64,000 nt of DNA from Pseudomonadota bacterium (GTDB lineage Bacteria > Pseudomonadota > Alphaproteobacteria > Azospirillales > Azospirillaceae). The notes under the pieces were generated by a model. It had not been told where the DNA came from, did not search any database, and was given only the letters and a program-made list of their open reading frames with translations. Where the stretch lies: contig JAFAFA010000079.1 in assembly GCA_023423695.1 (NCBI GenBank), positions 186,001 to 250,000 on the forward strand, written 5' to 3'. Below, piece by piece: positions 61,014 to 64,000 of the stretch (positions within the stretch are counted from its first letter, which is position 1; the number at the start of each line of letters is the position of its first letter). Position numbers and translations under genes: made by a program.

Positions 61014-62645
61014 TCAGACCAACCGGCTCTGATCGATCGCCGCCTTGATGAAGGCGGTGAACAGCGGGTGCGGCTCGAACGGCTTGGACTTCAGTTCCGG
61101 GTGGAACTGCACGCCGATGAACCAGGGATGATCGGGGATCTCGACGATCTCCGGCAGTTCCCCGTCCGGCGACAGGCCGCTGAACTTCATGCCGCAGCGC
61201 TCCAGACGCTCCTTGTAGTACACGTTCACCTCATAGCGGTGACGGTGCCGTTCGGAGATGTCGGTGGTGCCGTAGACCTCGGCGACCTTGCTGCCTTCCA
61301 GCAGCTTGGCCGGATAGGCACCGAGCCGCATGGTGCCGCCCAGGTCTCCGACCTCGGCGCGACGCTCCAGCGTGTTGCCGCGCATCCACTCCGTCATCAG
61401 GCCGACGACGGGGTTGCCCGGCTTGCCCAGTTCGGTGGAGCCGGCATCCTCGATCTTCGCCATGTTGCGGGCGGCTTCGATCACCGCCATCTGCATGCCG
61501 AAGCAGATGCCGAAATAGGGCACCTTGCGCTCGCGGGCGAATTTGGCCGCGCGGATCTTGCCTTCCGTCCCGCGCGAGCCGAAGCCGCCCGGAACCAGGA
61601 TGCCGTGGACGTTCTCCAGCCGCTTCACCGCCGCGTCGTCATCCTCGAAGATCTCCGAATCGATCCAGTCGAGGTTGACCTTGACGTTGTTGGCGATGCC
61701 GCCGTGGGTCAGCGCCTCGGCCAGCGACTTGTAGCTGTCGAGCAGGCTGATGTACTTTCCGACCACCGCGATAGTGACTTCGCCCTGCGGCTTGCGCACC
61801 CGCTCCATGATGCGGGTCCAGCGCGACAGGTCCGGCTCCTTGTCGACCGGCAGGCCGAAATAGCTCAGGACCTGGGTGTCGAAGCCTTCCTCGTGGTAGC
61901 TGATCGGCACCTGATAGATCGAATCGACGTCCAGCGCCGCGATCACCCGCTCCGGACGGATGTTGCAGAACAGCGCGATCTTCTTGCGCTCGTTCTCCGG
62001 GATCGGACGGTCGGCGCGGCACAGCAGGATGTTGGCCTGGATGCCGACGCTCAGCAGCTCCTTCACCGAATGCTGGGTCGGCTTGGTCTTCAGCTCGCCG
62101 GCGGTCGGGATGTAGGGCAGCAGGGTCAGGTGGATGTAGAGGACATTCTCCTGCCCGACCTCGTTGCCGAACTGGCGGATCGCCTCCAGGAAGGGCAGCG
62201 ATTCGATGTCGCCCACCGTGCCGCCGATCTCGATCAGGACGAAGTCCTCGTCGGTGGCGTCGGCGCGGATGAACTCCTTGATCTCGTCGGTGATGTGCGG
62301 AATGACCTGGACGGTGCCGCCCAGGTAGTCGCCGCGACGTTCCTTCGCGATCACGGTGGAATAGATGCGGCCGGTGGTGATGTTGTCGCCCTTGCGGGCC
62401 GAAACGCCGGTGAACCGCTCGTAATGGCCGAGGTCCAGGTCCGTCTCAGCCCCGTCGTCGGTCACGAAGACCTCGCCGTGCTGGTAGGGGCTCATCGTTC
62501 CGGGGTCGACGTTCAGGTACGGGTCCAGCTTGCGCAGACGCACCTTGTAGCCGCGCGCCTGGAGAAGCGCCCCAAGCGCCGCCGACGCCAGACCTTTGCC
62601 CAGCGAAGAAACGACGCCACCGGTGATGAAGATGTAGCGAGTCAT
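61014..62645 (-). CDS. pyrG: CTP synthase
   Basis: 543-residue enzyme aminating UTP to CTP with glutamine. The N-terminal amidoligase domain opens MTRYIFITGGVVSSLGKGLASA with the ATP/UTP loop; residues about 290-540 are a class I glutaminase with Cys in FGICFGMQMAV and His/Glu in GVQFHPELKSKP. Length is standard. The ATG at 62645 is chosen over the longer frame because it matches the universal start. Its leader contains an array of short hairpins (62677-62796), possibly regulatory. Downstream come repeat E and a terminator. Confidence 0.97.
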   Translation of the reverse strand: MTRYIFITGGVVSSLGKGLASAALGALLQARGYKVRLRKLDPYLNVDPGTMSPYQHGEVFVTDDGAETDLDLGHYERFTGVSARKGDNITTGRIYSTVIAKERRGDYLGGTVQVIPHITDEIKEFIRADATDEDFVLIEIGGTVGDIESLPFLEAIRQFGNEVGQENVLYIHLTLLPYIPTAGELKTKPTQHSVKELLSVGIQANILLCRADRPIPENERKKIALFCNIRPERVIAALDVDSIYQVPISYHEEGFDTQVLSYFGLPVDKEPDLSRWTRIMERVRKPQGEVTIAVVGKYISLLDSYKSLAEALTHGGIANNVKVNLDWIDSEIFEDDDAAVKRLENVHGILVPGGFGSRGTEGKIRAAKFARERKVPYFGICFGMQMAVIEAARNMAKIEDAGSTELGKPGNPVVGLMTEWMRGNTLERRAEVGDLGGTMRLGAYPAKLLEGSKVAEVYGTTDISERHRHRYEVNVYYKERLERCGMKFSGLSPDGELPEIVEIPDHPWFIGVQFHPELKSKPFEPHPLFTAFIKAAIDQSRLV

Positions 62646-62676
62646 GTCCGTCCGAAGAGCTTGAGAGCTGTTCCAT

Positions 62677-62796
62677 GTCCCCGTGGGGGGACGGATGGCC
62701 GATGTCCCCAGAGGGGACGGAGTGATCGATCCCCTGATGGGGATGGGAGTGTCCTTCCCCATAGGGGACGGATTTGTCCCTCTCCCCAGAGGAGAG
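62677..62796. repeat. tandem array of five short GC hairpins upstream of pyrG
   Basis: Five hairpins in about 120 bases: 62677-62692 (GTCCCC/GGGGAC), 62704-62718 (GTCCCC/GGGGAC), 62729-62744 (ATCCCC/GGGGAT), 62756-62768 (TCCCC/GGGGA) and 62780-62796 (CTCTCC/GGAGAG), each with a loop of three to five bases. Four are followed on the plus strand by GGA or GGGA plus an N-TG-like spacer. Spacing is about 24-27 bases. Confidence 0.8.
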
Positions 62797-62857
62797 AAAT
62801 GTTCAACGTCCCCCGAAGGGTCGCCGCCGAGACATGGCGTCGCGAACGTCGGCCCTC

Positions 62858-62890
62858 AAAAGAAAGAGGCGGCTTCGGGGAGGCCGCCTC
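62858..62890 (-). terminator. Rho-independent terminator after secG
   Basis: On the minus strand GAGGCGGC (62890-62883) pairs with GCCGCCTC (62873-62866), followed by TTTCTTTT. It separates secG from the hairpin array and pyrG, so pyrG should have its own promoter. Confidence 0.85.
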
Positions 62891-62929
62891 GCTGTTCGCT
62901 CGTACCCGTGCGCTGCTGGGATGGACCCT

Positions 62930-63271
62930 TTACTGGGCCACCGGCGGAGCGGGTTGGGCCGGAGCGGCAGGCTGAGCCGGAGCCGCCGGAGCGGTCGACT
63001 GCGCGGGAGCCGCCGGCAGGCTGTCGATGATCGACGCCGGGCGAGAGTGCCCGCCGGCAAGGATCGCCAGCACGATGCTGGTGGCGAAGAAGCAGGCCGC
63101 CAGGATGCCGGTGGTCCGCGTCAGCAGATTGGCCGTTCCCCGGGTGCTCATCATGCCGCCCATGGTGCCGCCGCCGATGCCGAGCCCGCCGCCTTCCGAC
63201 CGCTGGATCAGGATCACGCCGACCAGCCCTACGGCGATCAGCAGGTGAATAACCAGAATCACCGATTCCAT
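62930..63271 (-). CDS. secG: protein translocase subunit SecG
   Basis: 113-residue membrane protein. Two helices (VILVIHLLIAVGLVGVILIQ and TGILAACFFATSIVLAIL) flank the conserved cytoplasmic loop RSEGGGLGIGGGTMGGMMSTRG. It assists SecYE in protein export. The Pro/Ala-rich C-terminal tail (APAQSTAPAAPAQPAAPAQP) is the alphaproteobacterial form. ATG 63271 is the family start. It follows tpiA on the same strand as in related genomes. Confidence 0.94.
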   Translation of the reverse strand: MESVILVIHLLIAVGLVGVILIQRSEGGGLGIGGGTMGGMMSTRGTANLLTRTTGILAACFFATSIVLAILAGGHSRPASIIDSLPAAPAQSTAPAAPAQPAAPAQPAPPVAQ

Positions 63272-63458
63272 GCGATGCTCACCCCACACCCATCCCAAAA
63301 ATCGAATAGCGCGCCACAGGCCGTCTTAAGGGCCCGTGGCGCGCGCCCATTGTTTGTACCGCGGAGCCGCGCGATATGCCAGCGCCAAAATACCTAGGCC
63401 GTATCCATTGGCGGCATGGCTGACACCGGATGGTGCCATGTCGCTCGCGACGGGGGTA

Positions 63459-64000
63459 TCAGCGGCAGGCGGTGGCGATGCCCCAGAAATCCTCGGCCTT
63501 CAGCGACGCACCGCCGACCAGAGCGCCGTCGACGTTCTCCACCGCCATCAGTTCCGCCGCGTTGCCCGGCTTGACCGAGCCGCCGTAGAGGATGCGCACC
63601 TTGTCGGGATCGGCGATCTTGCCGGCCAGCTCGGCGCGGATATGGGCGTGCATCGCCTTCACATCGTCCGGAGTCGCGGTCTTGCCGGTGCCGATCGCCC
63701 AGACCGGTTCATAGGCGATGACGGTGTTCTGCGGATTCGCACCGGCGGGGATGGAACCGGCAAGCTGGCCCGACACCACGGCGTTCGCCTGACCGGCATC
63801 GCGCTGCGCCTCGGTCTCGCCGACGCAGACGATGGCGACCAGACCCTCCTTATGGGCGGCGACGGCCTTGGCGTTGACCACGGCGTCGCTCTCGCCATGG
63901 TCGCCGCGGCGCTCCGAATGGCCGAGAATGACGAAGCGGCAGCCGGCGTCCTTCAGCATGGTCGGGGCCACGTCGCCGGTGTGGGCGCCGGAGGTTTTCG
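63459..64000 (-). CDS. tpiA: triose-phosphate isomerase (partial, cut by window edge)
   Basis: C-terminal 180 codons of the TIM-barrel enzyme interconverting dihydroxyacetone phosphate and glyceraldehyde 3-phosphate; the N terminus lies beyond base 64000. The electrophilic His is in CRFVILGHSERRGDHGE, the catalytic Glu in AYEPVWAIGTGKTA (loop 6), and the phosphate-binding segment ILYGGSVKPGNAAEL follows. No frameshift is seen in the part present. Head of the tpiA-secG-pyrG neighbourhood. Confidence 0.95.
   Translation of the reverse strand, partial: KTSGAHTGDVAPTMLKDAGCRFVILGHSERRGDHGESDAVVNAKAVAAHKEGLVAIVCVGETEAQRDAGQANAVVSGQLAGSIPAGANPQNTVIAYEPVWAIGTGKTATPDDVKAMHAHIRAELAGKIADPDKVRILYGGSVKPGNAAELMAVENVDGALVGGASLKAEDFWGIATACR

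Noticed and set aside
62677..62796. Reading the hairpin array as a CRISPR
   Set aside because: Repeats are only about 15 bases, imperfect, with 9-14 base spacers, and there are no cas genes; it is a hairpin array, not a CRISPR.
62683..63030. A plus-strand frame through the pyrG-upstream hairpin array encoding Gly/Asp/Pro-rich repeats
   Set aside because: It is antisense to secG in its second half and merely translates the repeated hairpins; no ribosome-binding site or homology is apparent.

Overview
The window looks like a core chromosomal segment of a high-GC alphaproteobacterium, most probably a Rhodospirillales/Azospirillum-type organism (inference). The grounds are the very GC-rich third codon positions, a MucR/Ros regulator next to HU, an RpoH with an intact RpoH box, EcfG-type promoter motifs, the split glycine decarboxylase (gcvPA/gcvPB), a bacterial homologue of mitochondrial complex I subunit NDUFS4, and the tpiA-secG-pyrG-kdsA and gyrA-coaD neighbourhoods usual in this class. 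There is no prophage, CRISPR array, intact insertion sequence or obvious defence island. Most of the window is housekeeping, so the interesting material is in regulatory DNA, repeats, and unusual versions of known genes.

Layout. 1-9.6 kb: a small protein, a DUF983 protein, a three-gene ABC importer (COG2984/COG4120/COG1101 type), a CPA2 antiporter convergent with it, an FTR1 iron permease with a cupredoxin partner behind a Fur-like box, then a DUF1127-GFA-GFA cluster divergent from a GcvA-like LysR regulator. 9.6-17.4 kb: pyrB, a dihydroorotase-like gene lacking the HxH metal site, plsY, acetoacetyl-CoA ligase, a HAD phosphatase, TerC, HU and MucR. 18-25.8 kb: RpoH, a globin-coupled chemoreceptor, GNAT, hydrolases and a lytic transglycosylase. 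25.9-33 kb: uvrB, a kinase-like phosphotransferase pair, a large GH17-GT2 beta-glucan synthase and an EcfG-type small stress gene.

33-37.8 kb: the glycine cleavage operon gcvT-gcvH-gcvPA-gcvPB (minus strand) behind a tandem glycine riboswitch. 38-43 kb: ispH and late cobalamin genes (cobU, cobO, cobQ, plus a cupin). 43-49.6 kb: hydrolase, small proteins including an entericidin-like lipoprotein under a perfect EcfG-type promoter, MATE, gyrA, coaD. 49.7-52.3 kb: tRNA-Lys, a chemoreceptor, tRNA-Arg, the NDUFS4 homologue and tRNA-Pro. 52.4-56.5 kb: a truncated glycosyltransferase remnant abutting a MacAB-like efflux operon whose adaptor carries an extra Spy/LTXXQ-like helical insert. 56.5-64 kb: DUF192, kdsA, dienelactone hydrolase, a GDSL autotransporter esterase, pyrG, secG and a tpiA cut by the window edge.

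The strongest unexplained signals are: (i) a tandem array of five short GC hairpins between the secG terminator and pyrG; (ii) a perfect 15-bp inverted repeat that buries the start codon of the CPA2 antiporter; (iii) a dihydroorotase-like protein with Arg/Leu in place of the metal-binding His pair; (iv) an 11-codon AT-rich, rare-codon island inside cobQ; (v) a dispersed family of about 100-150 bp intergenic inverted repeats with at least five copies here. Start sites were chosen from ribosome-binding sites and family lengths and differ in places from the longest open frame.
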